Shown here one piece after another: positions 52,964 through 61,954 of a stretch of DNA of 64,000 nt (position 1 is its first letter; every line of letters begins with the position of its first letter). The notes beneath the pieces were generated by a model. The model was not told the origin of the DNA and searched no databases. It saw only the letters and a program-made list of their open reading frames with translations. This DNA comes from an uncultured Clostridia bacterium (lineage in GTDB: Bacteria; Bacillota; Clostridia; Lachnospirales; Lachnospiraceae), in the NCBI GenBank assembly GCA_948472945.1, contig CAOKVX010000001.1, forward strand, positions 186,001 to 250,000, given 5' to 3'. Position numbers and translations under genes: made by a program.

Positions 52964-53109
52964 ATATAGAGTAATGATTATTTTACTCAACGAAACACAC
53001 GCTTGCGCTTAACTTCACACGTAGCAGTACTAAGATTTTACTTCGTAAAATTAAGTGCTGACGTGTTCAGATAGTGTTTCTTATGAATAAAACAATCATC
53101 ACTCTATAT
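52964..53109. repeat. Long imperfect inverted repeat after cysE
   Basis: The left arm starts TATAGAGTAATGATTATTTT and pairs with a right arm ending in AAAACAATCATCACTCTATA; inner arms CGAAACAC/GTGTTTCTT, ACACGT/ACGTGT and GATTTTAC/GTAAAATT close on a TTC loop at about 53042-53044. The left arm has about 13 extra bases (CACACGCTTGCGC region). The whole is about 146 bases with bulges. Nothing coding. It could be a miniature inverted-repeat element or a structured RNA end. Confidence 0.75.
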
Positions 53110-53197
53110 TAAGGCTACTTTACATAAGCTGGATTACAAAAGTTTGAGTATATATGTGGATTATTGGTTAAAAATAAGCGGTAGGAGAACAGCGGTT

Positions 53198-54397
53198 ATG
53201 GGAATGAGAAATATTATGAAATGTATTGCGGGCTGTGCGTCCGTGTGCGCGGTCATTTTGTTGGCGGCGTGCGGGGGAGGCGCAGATGAATTGTACGAGA
53301 AGAGCGTTTCGCTGTATGAGCAGGGCTCATACGGGGAGGCGCGTGATGTTATAAATGAAGCGATTAAGAGTAATCCCGATAAGGCGGAGTACTATATCTG
53401 TTATGGCATGACGCTGATAGGACTTGCAGATTATGACGGTGCAAGGGAACAGTTTATGAGTGTTATAAGGGATAACGGCTCAAAGATAACTAAGGAAAAT
53501 AACAAGCGCGCATACAGGGGAATCGCGCTTACATATTACGAGAGCGGGGATTATGAGCAGGCAAAGTCATATTTTGACCTCGCTATTACGACAGAGGCCC
53601 TCAAGGATATAGATAATGACTTGAAAGCTTATAAGGCGGACTGCGATATGTATCTGGGCAATTATGAGGATGCCGTAAAAATTTTTTCCGATTTGATTGA
53701 GAACGGGAAAGGTGTGGGTGAAGATGAGATTACAGGCTATTATATAAGCCGGGCAGGCGCGCATATGATTCCCGGTAATTATATGGCCGCGCTGGAAGAT
53801 TACAAAAGTGCGGCAGAAAAAAATAAATATTGTTATAAGGCTTATATAGGAGGTTATCTTGCGCTTGTCAATACGCATGATATGAATGCGGCAAATGAGA
53901 TGCTTGATAAAGGGCTTGCGCTTGAATGCAGGAACAATGAGGACAAGTATTATAACGCAGTGCTGAACTTTTACAAAGGAAATGACAGCGATGCGATGCA
54001 GGCGCTTTCGGCGTGCCGCGACGAGGGTATTAAGGAAACAGACTACTATATAGGGCTGATAAACCAGAGACAGGGTAAATATGAGGATGCAATCAGCTGT
54101 TATGAAAAATACGTGGAAAATGTTCCGTTAGGGCGCAGCGCCGAGTTCTGTAACCAGCTTGCAGGGTGTTACATGGAGCTTGGAGAATTTGAAAATGCAA
54201 AAAATCTTCTTGATGAGGTAGTAGGCATAGCAGGGGGGAATATGAAGCAGGTGCTTATGAAAAACAGAATTGTGGCGTATGAAAAGCTTGGCAAATATAA
54301 GAAAGCAAAACAATATGCCGAGGAATATCTGAATATGTATGAGGATTCGGAAATGCTGGCTGAGTATGAGTTTATACGTACAAGGTACAGGAAGTAG
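53198..54397 (+). CDS. TPR-repeat lipoprotein
   Basis: A 399-residue protein. Several in-frame upstream starts exist, but AGGAG about ten bases before ATG 53198 and the signal that follows make this the best start: GMRNIMKCIAGCASVCAVILLAACGGG, a lipoprotein signal peptide with lipobox LAAC. The rest is a series of about ten tetratricopeptide-type helical pairs (YEKSVSLYEQGSYGEARDVINEAIKSNPDKAEYY and similar), which usually mediate protein contacts on the outer membrane face of the cytoplasmic membrane. Partner unknown. hflX starts 43 bases later. Confidence 0.9.
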   Translation: MGMRNIMKCIAGCASVCAVILLAACGGGADELYEKSVSLYEQGSYGEARDVINEAIKSNPDKAEYYICYGMTLIGLADYDGAREQFMSVIRDNGSKITKENNKRAYRGIALTYYESGDYEQAKSYFDLAITTEALKDIDNDLKAYKADCDMYLGNYEDAVKIFSDLIENGKGVGEDEITGYYISRAGAHMIPGNYMAALEDYKSAAEKNKYCYKAYIGGYLALVNTHDMNAANEMLDKGLALECRNNEDKYYNAVLNFYKGNDSDAMQALSACRDEGIKETDYYIGLINQRQGKYEDAISCYEKYVENVPLGRSAEFCNQLAGCYMELGEFENAKNLLDEVVGIAGGNMKQVLMKNRIVAYEKLGKYKKAKQYAEEYLNMYEDSEMLAEYEFIRTRYRK

Positions 54398-54440
54398 TTA
54401 TAGTTGGCGGTTAGCAAAATTTTGATTAGGTGGTGTAGTA

Positions 54441-55694
54441 ATGACTGAATTATATGATACGGAAAAAAAACCGGAAAGGCTGCTGCTTGTAGGGGTCTCG
54501 GTATCGAACGAGCAGGAGACAAGAGATTCGCTTGACGAGCTTGAGGAGCTTGCGCAGACAGCAGGGGCGGTTACCATATGTAAGGTTATACAAAACAGGG
54601 AGGCTGTTCACCCCGGTCTGTATGTGGGAAAGGGAAAGATTGAGGAGCTCGCGGGGCTTGTCATGGAAAATCAAATTGATACGGTTGTGTGCGACGACGA
54701 GCTGTCGCCTGCGCAGATTAAAAACCTTGAGCTTGAGCTGCAGACGAAAGTCATAGACAGGACGATATTGATACTTGACATATTTGCCATGCGCGCAAAG
54801 ACGAGCGAGGGAAAGATACAGGTTGAGCTTGCACAGTTAAAATACCGCTCGTCAAGGCTCGTGGGACTTAGAAGTTCTCTTTCAAGGCTTGGCGGAGGAA
54901 TTGGAACGAGAGGACCGGGAGAGAAAAAGCTTGAGATGGACAGGCGTCTTATAAGGGAGAGAATATCGATACTTAACTCGGAACTTGACGATGTAAAGAG
55001 GACGAGGCAGATATCAAGACAGAAAAGGATGGACAGCGAGGTACCGTGCGTCGCAATAGTAGGGTATACCAACGCCGGAAAATCGACGCTGCTCAATACG
55101 GTTACAGGCGCGGGCATACTTGAGGAGGACAAGCTCTTTGCGACTCTTGACCCGACGACAAGGGTATACGAATATGAAAACGGGCAGCAGGTGCTGTTCA
55201 CGGACACAGTTGGATTTATTAATAAGCTGCCTCATCACCTTGTGGACGCTTTCAGGAGCACGCTTGAGGAGGCAAAATACGCCGATATAATTCTCCATGT
55301 AGTCGATATAAGCAATCCGCACGCCGACAGGCAGATGGAGGTTGTTTATGATACGCTGAGCTCACTTGGAATACATGACAAACCGATTATAACCCTGTAC
55401 AATAAAATTGACAGGGAGGATGCAGATAAAGAATTCGTAAATGACATAAAGAGCAAAAAAACTCTGCAAATATCTGCCAAAGAAGGTTTTGGACTTGAGG
55501 AGATGTTTGAGGCGGTTAATGAAATAGTCGAAGACGGAATGAGTTATGTGGAGGTGACGATTCCGTACGGCGAGGCCGGAAAGCTTCAGGATGTGAGAAA
55601 GTACGGGCAGCTTTTGTCCGAAGAATACAAAGGTGATGGAATATTTATTAAGGCGAATATACCCAAGGCGATGGAATTCAGGCTGCGCGGCTGA
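54441..55694 (+). CDS. hflX: GTPase HflX
   Basis: A 417-residue GTPase. The N-terminal HflX domain has VCDDELSPAQIKNLE and GLYVGKGKIEELA, then GGGIGTRGPGEKKLE, followed by the G domain: G1 VGYTNAGKST, G3 DTVGFINKLPHHLVDAF and G4 NKID. HflX binds the 50S subunit and splits stalled or heat-damaged ribosomes. GGTGGTG lies before the ATG. Length is normal for the family. No obvious terminator was found behind it. Confidence 0.97.
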   Translation: MTELYDTEKKPERLLLVGVSVSNEQETRDSLDELEELAQTAGAVTICKVIQNREAVHPGLYVGKGKIEELAGLVMENQIDTVVCDDELSPAQIKNLELELQTKVIDRTILILDIFAMRAKTSEGKIQVELAQLKYRSSRLVGLRSSLSRLGGGIGTRGPGEKKLEMDRRLIRERISILNSELDDVKRTRQISRQKRMDSEVPCVAIVGYTNAGKSTLLNTVTGAGILEEDKLFATLDPTTRVYEYENGQQVLFTDTVGFINKLPHHLVDAFRSTLEEAKYADIILHVVDISNPHADRQMEVVYDTLSSLGIHDKPIITLYNKIDREDADKEFVNDIKSKKTLQISAKEGFGLEEMFEAVNEIVEDGMSYVEVTIPYGEAGKLQDVRKYGQLLSEEYKGDGIFIKANIPKAMEFRLRG

Positions 55695-55852
55695 AATTGC
55701 GGCGGAGACATTGTTATACCGGCCGTCGAAAAAACTTATAGCTCAGTATAATGTGATGCGCACAGCAAATTTCGTTGACCGTGAGTATTAATGTATTATT
55801 GGGTATGGGCGGGCATATACTATTTTGAGCAACAGAAATGGGATAGTATTGA

Positions 55853-56761
55853 ATGAATCAGCGAAAGAATTTCAAATTAAATAAAAGCCTTATAAGGACA
55901 ATATTAATGTGTTTGGGCATCTGTATTGTCCTTTGCGCATGTATACGCGCCACGCAGATACCGGGTACAAGAAAAAACGGACACGGATTCCGGCATGTGA
56001 CGAGTGACAACGTGGTCTCCCCGGAAAAAACAGATAGTATTGAGGAAAACAAAGACGAAAATCAGGGTGTCAATAACGTAACACAGAACGACGATCACGA
56101 CGCGGAGCCGTCTGCTTCTAACAAACCGGATGATATTGACAAAGTGGCTTATCTTACATTTGACGATGGACCGAGCACAATTACAGAGGACATACTTGAC
56201 ATATTGAAGAAAGAGGATGTAAAAGCCACATTTTTTATGATTGGAAATCAGATTAATGAAAAGACAAAGCCGATTGTTGACAGGCTGTGTTCTGAGGGGC
56301 ATCAAATAGGAGTGCATACGTACTGCCACGAGGCCGGCAGCATATATTGCTCTGCCGAAACGTATTACTCTGACCTTATGAAAGCGGAGCAGGTTATTTT
56401 GGAATATACCGGAACGGCTCCGCTTGTATACAGATTTCCGTGGGGCAGCGCAAACGGTTATATTAAGGGTTTTAGGAAAGAGATTGTGTGTAAGCTTTCT
56501 GATATGGGCATGGAGTTCTGTGACTGGAATGTAAGCGGAGAGGACTCTATTGGAACTCCGTCTGCCGCACAGATATATAAAAATGTAAAGAAAAATTTTG
56601 ATAAATTCAGCGAGCCGGTAATTCTGCTTCACGATTCGGCTACGAGGAAAGAGACTGTCAAGGCGCTTCCTGATATAATTAAGCTTTATAAGGAGGCCGG
56701 CTATACGTTTGACGTAATAAAAAACCGCGAGAAACCTTTTCAATGGATGGCATATGATTAG
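55853..56761 (+). CDS. Polysaccharide deacetylase (NodB domain)
   Basis: A 302-residue protein with an N-terminal hydrophobic segment (about 14-30) ending in LCAC, which may be a lipobox. A polar linker (about 35-95) precedes the NodB domain: YLTFDDGPSTITEDILDIL (catalytic aspartates), GVHTYCHE (metal histidines), YRFPWGS and the closing LLHDS. It would remove acetyl groups from peptidoglycan or another amino sugar polymer outside the membrane. PdaA-like spore enzymes are the nearest role in spore formers, but the exact target is not shown. The start is an ATG with weak upstream site. Confidence 0.88.
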   Translation: MNQRKNFKLNKSLIRTILMCLGICIVLCACIRATQIPGTRKNGHGFRHVTSDNVVSPEKTDSIEENKDENQGVNNVTQNDDHDAEPSASNKPDDIDKVAYLTFDDGPSTITEDILDILKKEDVKATFFMIGNQINEKTKPIVDRLCSEGHQIGVHTYCHEAGSIYCSAETYYSDLMKAEQVILEYTGTAPLVYRFPWGSANGYIKGFRKEIVCKLSDMGMEFCDWNVSGEDSIGTPSAAQIYKNVKKNFDKFSEPVILLHDSATRKETVKALPDIIKLYKEAGYTFDVIKNREKPFQWMAYD

Positions 56762-57032
56762 CTCAACGGCGCAAATATTAAGTGTTTGTTAAAAATTCGA
56801 CATTCATACTGTGGACGAACCTATCGCCGCATTTGTCAAAATTTCTTGTATTAAAAAAAATGTAACATAATAAAGTAAGCTGCATAATAATTTTGGAGTA
56901 TGTATTAAATAAAAATGTAAGGAATCTTAATTTTAGTATATACTTTATATGTTATTAATATGTACAGTGCGGGCAAGTAGCAATATTATTTTAAATGCAT
57001 ACCATATTGTAAAAAGATATAATGGAGTAATT
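56762..57032 (+). other. Intergenic region without clear features
   Basis: About 270 bases. It holds AT-rich sequence and the ribosome site of the next gene (GGAG, about seven bases before ATG 57033). No terminator or known RNA was seen. Confidence 0.5.
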
Positions 57033-58289
57033 ATGGTATATCCTGCACAGGTTGAAACGATGAACACAGGACAATTACAGGTAAGTACGGTATCGTTTGC
57101 TGATGGAAAAGCTATTCCGGACGTCAAGGTCAGCATATCTTATACCGGTGAACCGGATAGAGTTATAGAGGAACTAACGACTAACGTATCGGGTAAGACA
57201 GGCAATGTTGAGCTGTCCGCACCGAGTCTTGAGTACAGTATGGAGCCAAGCGCAAATCAGCCGTATTCTGAGTATAATATTACAGTAAATGCGCCCGGCT
57301 ACGAAACTTATGTTGTAGACGGCGTTGAAGTGCTTCCGGGACAGAAGTCGGTACAGAATATTAAGCTGATTCCGCAGGCGGCCAACCAGACGGCGGAACT
57401 ATTTGTAATACCTCCGCATACTTTGTTCGGAGATTATCCTCCAAAGATAATTGAGAGCGAGATTAAGCCGGTAAATGATTCAGGGGAGATTGTACTCAGC
57501 AGGGTTGTGGTACCTGAGTATATTGTAGTGCACGACGGACCGCCTAGCGATGCCTCGGCGAACAATTATTATGTACCGTACAGGGATTATATAAAAAATG
57601 TTGCCAGCAGCGAGATATACGCGACATGGCCTGAAGATACGATTGTGGCAAATATACTCGCAATACAGTCATTTACGCTCAACAGAGTTTACACGGAGTG
57701 GTACCGAAACAAAGGTTATGATTTCACGATTACAAGTTCGACTGCTGTGGACCACAAATGGATTCCTGAGCGCAATATATTCCAAAGCATATCTGACGTT
57801 GTCGACAATATTTTTAACAACTTTTTGTCTAGGCCTAATGTATCACAGCCGATACTTACGCAGTACTGCGACGGAAAAAGGACTACATGTCCGGGGGTTA
57901 TGTCACAGTGGGGATCAAAGTATCTTGGCGACGAGGGATACAGTGCAATTGAGATACTTAGGAATTTTTATGGAAGCACGATATTTATAAATGACACGGA
58001 GGTTATCTCAGGTATTCCATCCTCGTGGCCTGGTTATAATCTTGAGATAGGTTCAAGGGGGGATAAGGTAAGGCAGCTGCAGAATCAGTTAAATGTGATA
58101 GCAACCGCTTACCCGCTTGTTCCAACGATTGCTGAGGATGGCATATACGGACCTGCAACATCTGAGGCTGTAAGGGTATTCCAAAGTATATTTGACCTTG
58201 GACAGACCGGAATAACAGATTTTCCTACATGGTTTAAAATATCGGAGATATATGTAGGTGTCAGTAAAATTGCTGAGTATATCAGGTAA
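57033..58289 (+). CDS. SpoIID-like and peptidoglycan-binding domain protein
   Basis: A 418-residue protein. ATG 57033 after GGAG is preferred to an upstream frame extension. It opens with a carboxypeptidase-regulatory-like beta domain (about 5-105, VKVSISYTGEPDRVIEELTT), then a domain with EYIVVHDGPPSDASANNYYVPYRDYIKNVASSEIYATWPEDTIVANILAIQSFTLNR that is SpoIID/LytB-like, and a C-terminal PG_binding_1 repeat (LEIGSRGDKVRQLQNQLNVIA, DGIYGPATSEAVRVFQ). No signal peptide is visible. Such proteins act on spore cortex or cell wall; role inferred. Confidence 0.8.
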   Translation: MVYPAQVETMNTGQLQVSTVSFADGKAIPDVKVSISYTGEPDRVIEELTTNVSGKTGNVELSAPSLEYSMEPSANQPYSEYNITVNAPGYETYVVDGVEVLPGQKSVQNIKLIPQAANQTAELFVIPPHTLFGDYPPKIIESEIKPVNDSGEIVLSRVVVPEYIVVHDGPPSDASANNYYVPYRDYIKNVASSEIYATWPEDTIVANILAIQSFTLNRVYTEWYRNKGYDFTITSSTAVDHKWIPERNIFQSISDVVDNIFNNFLSRPNVSQPILTQYCDGKRTTCPGVMSQWGSKYLGDEGYSAIEILRNFYGSTIFINDTEVISGIPSSWPGYNLEIGSRGDKVRQLQNQLNVIATAYPLVPTIAEDGIYGPATSEAVRVFQSIFDLGQTGITDFPTWFKISEIYVGVSKIAEYIR

Positions 58290-58376
58290 AAAAACTGACT
58301 AAATACCAATGTCGGCAAATTATCTAATAATTTATCTCTATTTTACTTGTATGTATTTTGTCGCTATATTATACTT

Positions 58377-58407
58377 AATGAAGCGCTGAGTTAATCAGCG
58401 CTTCATT
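58377..58407. terminator. Strong hairpin 3' of the SpoIID-like gene
   Basis: Perfect 13-bp stem AATGAAGCGCTGA (58377-58389) with TCAGCGCTTCATT (58395-58407), five-base loop. There is little T run after it, so it may be a terminator without U-tract. Confidence 0.7.
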
Positions 58408-58443
58408 AGATATAAAATAATATAGAAATACAGGGAATTGCGG

Positions 58444-59940
58444 ATGAAAAGTAAAAAGAAGTTAAATATAATTATTGTTATTATGCTATTGATGATTGGT
58501 ATTACCAAAGTATCTGATATGATAAAAGCGTCTGAAAAAAAAGATGTCGTTATTAATAAAAAATCGGTTACATTGGTATTGGGAAGAACATCAAAATTAA
58601 AATTAAATAATGCTCCAAAAGATAAAACAATTATCTGGCAGAGTAGTGATGAGAGTATTGCAAAAATTAAAAAGAATGGAATAGTAAAGCCTAAAAAAAG
58701 CGGAAATGTAACGATTACTGCCGAGTTGAATAAGAAGATGTATTTTTGTAAGGTAACGGTAATAGAAAAAAATGATTCTGATGTAAAGGCTTTAAAGCAG
58801 ATTATTAAAGAACAGCGGAAAGCGGGGGCTGAACTAACTTATAATGTCAATACTTATTGCTACAAATGGAATGAAGAAGGCCGGTTGAGCGGTATAAAAT
58901 GGCATTGTGCAGGATTAGAGGGAAATATATCATTTTCAAATTTACCCGCGCTTGAAAAGGTAGTTTTAAGCAGTAATAGATTAACCGGACTGGACGTCAG
59001 CATGAATGTGAATTTGAAATATATTGATTGTTATTATAACAAATTAGAAACATTAGATATTTCACAAAATAATAAACTAAAAGTTTTGAATTGCTGTTAT
59101 AACAAATTGACGGAGTTGAATGTAGACAGAAATCTTGAACTGGAAGAATTGCTGTGTGACGACAATCGTTTGAACGGGTTGGATATAAGTCGGAATGAGA
59201 AACTTACGGTAGTGTCTTGTGATTCTAATAGATTAACCGGTTTGAATGTGGAAAGAAATTTATTTTTGAAAAGACTGAGTTGTCAAAGTAATCAATTAAC
59301 CGGTTTAAATGTTGGGCAGAACTTATTGTTGAAAGTGTTAGATTGTTCAGATAATCAATTAACCGGTCTTAATATGGAGCAAAATTTATATTTGAAATCT
59401 TTGGATTGTTCAGTCAATAAATTAAAGAATCTTAATGTGGAGCAAAATGTATTTCTAAAAAATTTGGATTGCGGACATAATAAATTGACTAAACTGAATG
59501 TAAGAAAAAACAGTTCGTTGAAGTATTTGGACTGTGCAGTTAATCGGCTGTCTGATTTGGATGTAAGCAGAAACAGCGCGTTGATATCTTTGGACTGTGA
59601 ACAGAATTGGCTGTCTGATTTGGATGTAAGCCGAAATAAAGCGTTGAAAGACTTGTTTTGCGACAGGAACAAATTAACCTTTATTGATGTAACCATGCTC
59701 GGAAAACTGAAAAGTCTGGGATGTGGCTATAATAATTTGACGAGAATTGATGTGAGCGGAAATCCGAAATTGAACCAGCTTGATTGTCAATCGAATCAGT
59801 TGACTGTTTTGGATGTAAGCAAAAATAAAATGCTGGAAGAATTATATTGTAGGAAAAATAAAATAAAAACATTAAATTTAAAAAACAATAAAGAACTGTA
59901 CTGGCTAGAATGCAACAAAAAAGTCAAAATCATACGCTGA
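58444..59940 (+). CDS. Secreted leucine-rich-repeat protein with Ig-like domain
   Basis: A 498-residue protein from ATG 58444 (CAGGGAA upstream). A signal peptide or anchor (about 6-28) precedes a bacterial Ig-like (BIG2) domain (about 35-105, LVLGRTSKLKLNNAPKDKTIIWQSSDESIAKI). After a linker, about fifteen leucine-rich repeats of roughly 21 residues follow (170-490) of the type LTGLNVEQNLFLKSLDC with N-x-L ends. The repeats read as DNA repeats too, so the number may vary. Function likely adhesion or surface binding. The LRR is of the kind found in host-associated bacteria. Confidence 0.85.
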   Translation: MKSKKKLNIIIVIMLLMIGITKVSDMIKASEKKDVVINKKSVTLVLGRTSKLKLNNAPKDKTIIWQSSDESIAKIKKNGIVKPKKSGNVTITAELNKKMYFCKVTVIEKNDSDVKALKQIIKEQRKAGAELTYNVNTYCYKWNEEGRLSGIKWHCAGLEGNISFSNLPALEKVVLSSNRLTGLDVSMNVNLKYIDCYYNKLETLDISQNNKLKVLNCCYNKLTELNVDRNLELEELLCDDNRLNGLDISRNEKLTVVSCDSNRLTGLNVERNLFLKRLSCQSNQLTGLNVGQNLLLKVLDCSDNQLTGLNMEQNLYLKSLDCSVNKLKNLNVEQNVFLKNLDCGHNKLTKLNVRKNSSLKYLDCAVNRLSDLDVSRNSALISLDCEQNWLSDLDVSRNKALKDLFCDRNKLTFIDVTMLGKLKSLGCGYNNLTRIDVSGNPKLNQLDCQSNQLTVLDVSKNKMLEELYCRKNKIKTLNLKNNKELYWLECNKKVKIIR

Positions 59941-60131
59941 CGTCAAATATGGCTGATTATAGGAAAAAACTATAACAGGACATATTTATTTGGAAGTTTT
60001 GTATATAATATTTTTGTTATATTATGATATCAGGGTCTCAAAGTCATGCGTTCCAAGCTTGGATGGAAAAGCGTGAGCCATTTAATGAAGAAGATTCTAT
60101 AAAATTAGTGGGAAAGACGAGAGTGATTATA
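59941..60131 (+). promoter_or_regulatory. metF upstream region with possible -10 box and palindrome
   Basis: TATAAT at 60004-60009 is a plausible -10 box. TCCAAGCTTGGA (60052-60063) is a perfect 12-base palindrome. No SAM or THF riboswitch was recognised. Confidence 0.35.
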
Positions 60132-60992
60132 ATGATGATTGAAAAAATATTTGAACAAAAAAGACCTGTGCTGTCATTTGAGATATTTCCGCCTAAGAGG
60201 GCGGAGGCGTTAAAGAGTATTGACGAGACTTTGGAAATACTTTCAAGCCTTAATCCTGATTACATAAGCGTGACATTCGGAGCGGGCGGCAGCAGCGTCA
60301 ACAACAAGACGGTTGAGCTTGCCAAGAAGATTAAAAATGAATACAAAATAGAGCCGCTTGTACATCTGACATGTCTGCATTATACGAAAGAGGAGATTAA
60401 ACGTATACTTGACGAGCTTGCCGAGTCGGGTATTAACAATGTTCTTGCGCTCAGGGGAGATATCAATCCTGATTTTGAGAATAAGGAAGATTTTAAATAT
60501 GCGAGCGATTTGACCGCATTTGTTAAAAACCGCGGAAGTTTCGGCGTGGCCGGGGCGTGTTATCCTGAGACACACATTGAGGCTAAGGATAGTATAACAG
60601 ATATCAAAAATCTTAAAAAGAAAGTGGACGCCGGTGTCGGACATCTTATCTCACAGTTGTTTTTTGATAATGATGTGTTCTACAGCTTTGTTGAAAAGCT
60701 TAGAATCGCAGGAATTGACGTACCCGTGTCGGCAGGAATAATGCCGGTTATTAACAAAGCTCAGATTGAGAGGATGGTTTCACTCTGCGGCGCCACGCTT
60801 CCTGAGAAGTTCAGGCGCATAACTAACAAGTATGAGGACAATAAGGAGGCGCTTTTTGATTCGGGCATGGTGTACGCAATCAACCAGGTTGTGGAGCTTT
60901 TGTCAAACGATGTCGAAGGTATACACCTTTATACTATGAATAACCCGTATGTTGCAAAAAAACTTTGCGACGGTATAAGGAATCTATTATAA
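60132..60992 (+). CDS. metF: Methylenetetrahydrofolate reductase
   Basis: A 286-residue enzyme from ATG 60132, chosen because family members start about ten residues before KRPVLSFEIFPPKRAE; the open frame continues upstream to 60024 without family similarity. Motifs: FEIFPPK, DYISVTFGAGGS, LVHLTCLHYT, LALRGDINPDF, GVAGACYPETH and DAGVGHLISQLFFDNDVF. It reduces methylene-THF to methyl-THF with FAD, for methionine synthesis (or in acetogens for the Wood-Ljungdahl path). The ribosome site is weak, so the exact start is uncertain. Confidence 0.93.
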   Translation: MMIEKIFEQKRPVLSFEIFPPKRAEALKSIDETLEILSSLNPDYISVTFGAGGSSVNNKTVELAKKIKNEYKIEPLVHLTCLHYTKEEIKRILDELAESGINNVLALRGDINPDFENKEDFKYASDLTAFVKNRGSFGVAGACYPETHIEAKDSITDIKNLKKKVDAGVGHLISQLFFDNDVFYSFVEKLRIAGIDVPVSAGIMPVINKAQIERMVSLCGATLPEKFRRITNKYEDNKEALFDSGMVYAINQVVELLSNDVEGIHLYTMNNPYVAKKLCDGIRNLL

Positions 60993-61060
60993 CATAGAAG
61001 TAAAATAATATAATACTAATAAAAGCAGCGACAAAAGATTTTAGTTAAATATATTAATGG

Positions 61061-61100
61061 AAAAAGATGAGATGTAACCGTATTAGGCTGCATCTTTTTT
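61061..61100 (+). terminator. Terminator of metF
   Basis: AAAAAGATG (61061-61069) pairs with CATCTTTTTT (61091-61100), with partial pairing inside the loop, and ends in a T run. Confidence 0.75.
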
Positions 61101-61186
61101 ATTTCTGTAAATGTAGTTATGTTTTGTTATAGTAAAGAGACTCCCCGTTCAAATTGTGAAAGATTGGTGAACAGTACTACAAAGGG

Positions 61187-61242
61187 TTGATTTATGAATA
61201 TGTTATGATATAATTAACACTCAAATAGTTAGCAAACTAACT
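61187..61242 (+). promoter_or_regulatory. Promoter and MarR-type operator of the exporter operon
   Basis: TTGATT (61187-61192) and TATAAT (61209-61214) with a 16-base spacer. Just downstream AGTTAG-CAAA-CTAACT (61227-61242) is a perfect inverted repeat over the expected start site, typical of a MarR operator. The downstream MarR gene is the likely repressor. Confidence 0.7.
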
Positions 61243-61430
61243 GTTCGGTTGTTTTCTGAATTTCCATCTGCTGCGTTGGATTCAATCGACGTAGCCGTCG
61301 CTGCGCCTTATCAAGCCGCCTTGCAGACTGAAAATTTATTTTACATAATTTATCTGAAAATGAACGGTACAGTACGCTAGGGAAACGCTTTAATCGGCGT
61401 TTGCCAATCAATAACAGAAAGGGGATAACT
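61243..61430 (+). other. Long leader of the MarR gene with a GC-rich structured segment
   Basis: About 190 bases between operator and ribosome site. The middle is more GC-rich than its surroundings and holds CGACG-TAGC-CGTCG (61287-61300). It may be a dispersed repeat or a leader RNA. The minus-strand open frame over it is not convincing. Confidence 0.4.
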
Positions 61431-61871
61431 ATGGAATGCGCGGAAGATTTGAGAAAGAAAGTCATATGTTCAATGCTCAGGGTGTATAGACGGCAGAAGC
61501 ATATCGTTGAAAATATGCTGAACAGTGAGAAAATAGGAATATACCCTGCACAGCACAGGTTACTGATGGAGCTTGCAAATGACAGTGAAATCAGTCAGAA
61601 AGAGCTGTCAAAGAGGCTTAATGTGTCGCCTGCTACTGTTACAATAAGCATTAAGAAACTTGTAAAGGATAGTTATGTAAAAAAGAGAAGCTTAAAAAAT
61701 GACAACAGGTACAATATGATAGCGATAACCGAAAAGGGAAAGAAAATAATCGAAAAAAGCATTAGGATATTTGATGAGGCTGACGAAAAAATACTTGCCG
61801 GCTTTTCTGACGAGGAGCTTGAAAGATTGAATAATATGTTTATAAGGATGTTCAACAATCTTGATGGTTAA
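61431..61871 (+). CDS. MarR-family transcriptional regulator
   Basis: A 146-residue protein from ATG 61431 after AAAGGGG. It has the winged helix-turn-helix of MarR: LMELANDSEISQKELSKRLNVSPATVTISIKKLVKDSYVKKRSLKNDNRYNMIAITEKG. It likely binds the inverted repeat at 61227-61242 in front of its own gene and controls the ABC exporter that follows 83 bases later. In Firmicutes this MarR plus two half-size ABC exporters layout is usual for drug-responsive efflux. Confidence 0.94.
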   Translation: MECAEDLRKKVICSMLRVYRRQKHIVENMLNSEKIGIYPAQHRLLMELANDSEISQKELSKRLNVSPATVTISIKKLVKDSYVKKRSLKNDNRYNMIAITEKGKKIIEKSIRIFDEADEKILAGFSDEELERLNNMFIRMFNNLDG

Positions 61872-61954
61872 AGTTATATGATACAAGCGCAAAAAGGTCA
61901 GGCATTGCGTATTTATCATTGTAAAAAATATATTTATGACAGGAGGAAAGAACT

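Noticed and set aside
39452-53010. GCTTGCGCTT shared by the two long hairpins (39452-39461 and 53001-53010) as proof of one repeat family
   Set aside because: The same 10-mer occurs in coding sequence (near 44291 and 53912) because CTT GCG CTT codons are common here.
60010-60131. SAM or tetrahydrofolate riboswitch ahead of metF
   Set aside because: None of the conserved core sequences of these riboswitches was found; only a 12-base palindrome is present.
61229-61465. 78-codon minus-strand frame over the MarR leader
   Set aside because: It covers the operator and the MarR start, has no ribosome site, and reads as basic low-complexity sequence.
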